A DNA stretch of 6,892 nt, taken from positions 1 through 6,892 of the forward strand of contig CAZTTH010000097.1 of NCBI GenBank assembly GCA_964615975.1. Direction: 5' to 3'. Origin of the DNA: CAZTTH01 sp964615975 (GTDB lineage: Bacteria > Verrucomicrobiota > Lentisphaeria > JABSQK01 > JAJFLO01). The notes beneath the pieces were generated by a model. The model was not told where the DNA came from and ran no database searches. It saw only the letters and a program-made list of their open reading frames with translations. The position numbers and the translations under genes were made by a program. This document shows positions 6,801-6,892 of the stretch, piece after piece. Position 1 is the stretch's first letter. Each line of letters opens with the position of its first letter.

Positions 6801-6871
6801 TTGGAGTCCAGCCTTTTAGGCTGCAGTTTGGATGTACATTGCTTTACGGCAGGCTAAAGCCTGTACTCCAA
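6801..6871. repeat. REP/BIME-like composite inverted repeat
   Basis: Outer arms TTGGAGT (6801-6807) and ACTCCAA (6865-6871) are perfectly complementary. Just inside each is its own palindrome: CAGCCTTTTAGGCTG (6809-6823) and CAGGCTAAAGCCTG (6850-6863). The halves are thus inverted, diverged versions of one unit (TTGGAGTNCAG-CTTT-AG-CTG), separated by 26 bases that include ATGTACAT. This is the layout of paired REP elements in intergenic space. No REP-associated transposase lies in the window, so the call rests on structure. Confidence 0.65.
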
Positions 6872-6892
6872 CCGACGCTTCCATGAGAAGGA

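Noticed and set aside
6883..6892. Start of a new gene at ATG 6883, or a ribosome site for a gene just outside
   Set aside because: Only ten bases remain, so neither can be supported.

Overview
The window looks like a bacterial chromosome of roughly half G+C from a Gram-negative. The evidence is a protein with a signal peptide and a large presumed periplasmic domain (DUF3999), a polytopic DUF2339 membrane partner, Shine-Dalgarno sites, rho-independent termination and a tRNA gene with an encoded CCA end. DUF2339/DUF3999 neighbours are best known from Proteobacteria, but nothing here fixes the phylum. There are no plasmid, phage or classical transposase genes.

Left part (3-3778): a two-gene + strand unit. 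The first gene is a many-pass DUF2339 membrane protein that enters from beyond the left edge. Its stop overlaps the start of a DUF3999 protein by four bases (ATGA), so the two are very probably translationally coupled and may form one membrane/periplasm assembly of unknown function. A strong, nearly symmetric hairpin right after the DUF3999 stop ends this unit and can also stop transcription arriving from the opposite strand.

Middle part (3774-4288), the most interesting stretch: on the minus strand lies an intact tRNA-Asn(GTT). It is followed by a broken 3' copy of the same tRNA, then a small GIY-YIG nuclease gene (87 aa), then a second broken 3' copy, then the shared terminator. The two broken copies are identical over 46 bp and share a hairpin-forming block absent from the intact tRNA. 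The stop codon of the nuclease gene lies in tRNA-like sequence. The whole set can be read as one tRNA-nuclease transcript and looks like a minimal tRNA-targeted mobile unit of about 0.4 kb.

Right part (4264-6892): a 301-bp A+T-rich divergent intergenic region holds candidate promoters and an imperfect direct repeat. It is followed by a 717-aa protein with an N-terminal EF-hand loop, a four-cysteine cluster and three C-terminal membrane segments; I do not recognise a function for it. The end of the window holds a REP/BIME-like structure: two short palindromes in inverted orientation bracketed by TTGGAGT/ACTCCAA.
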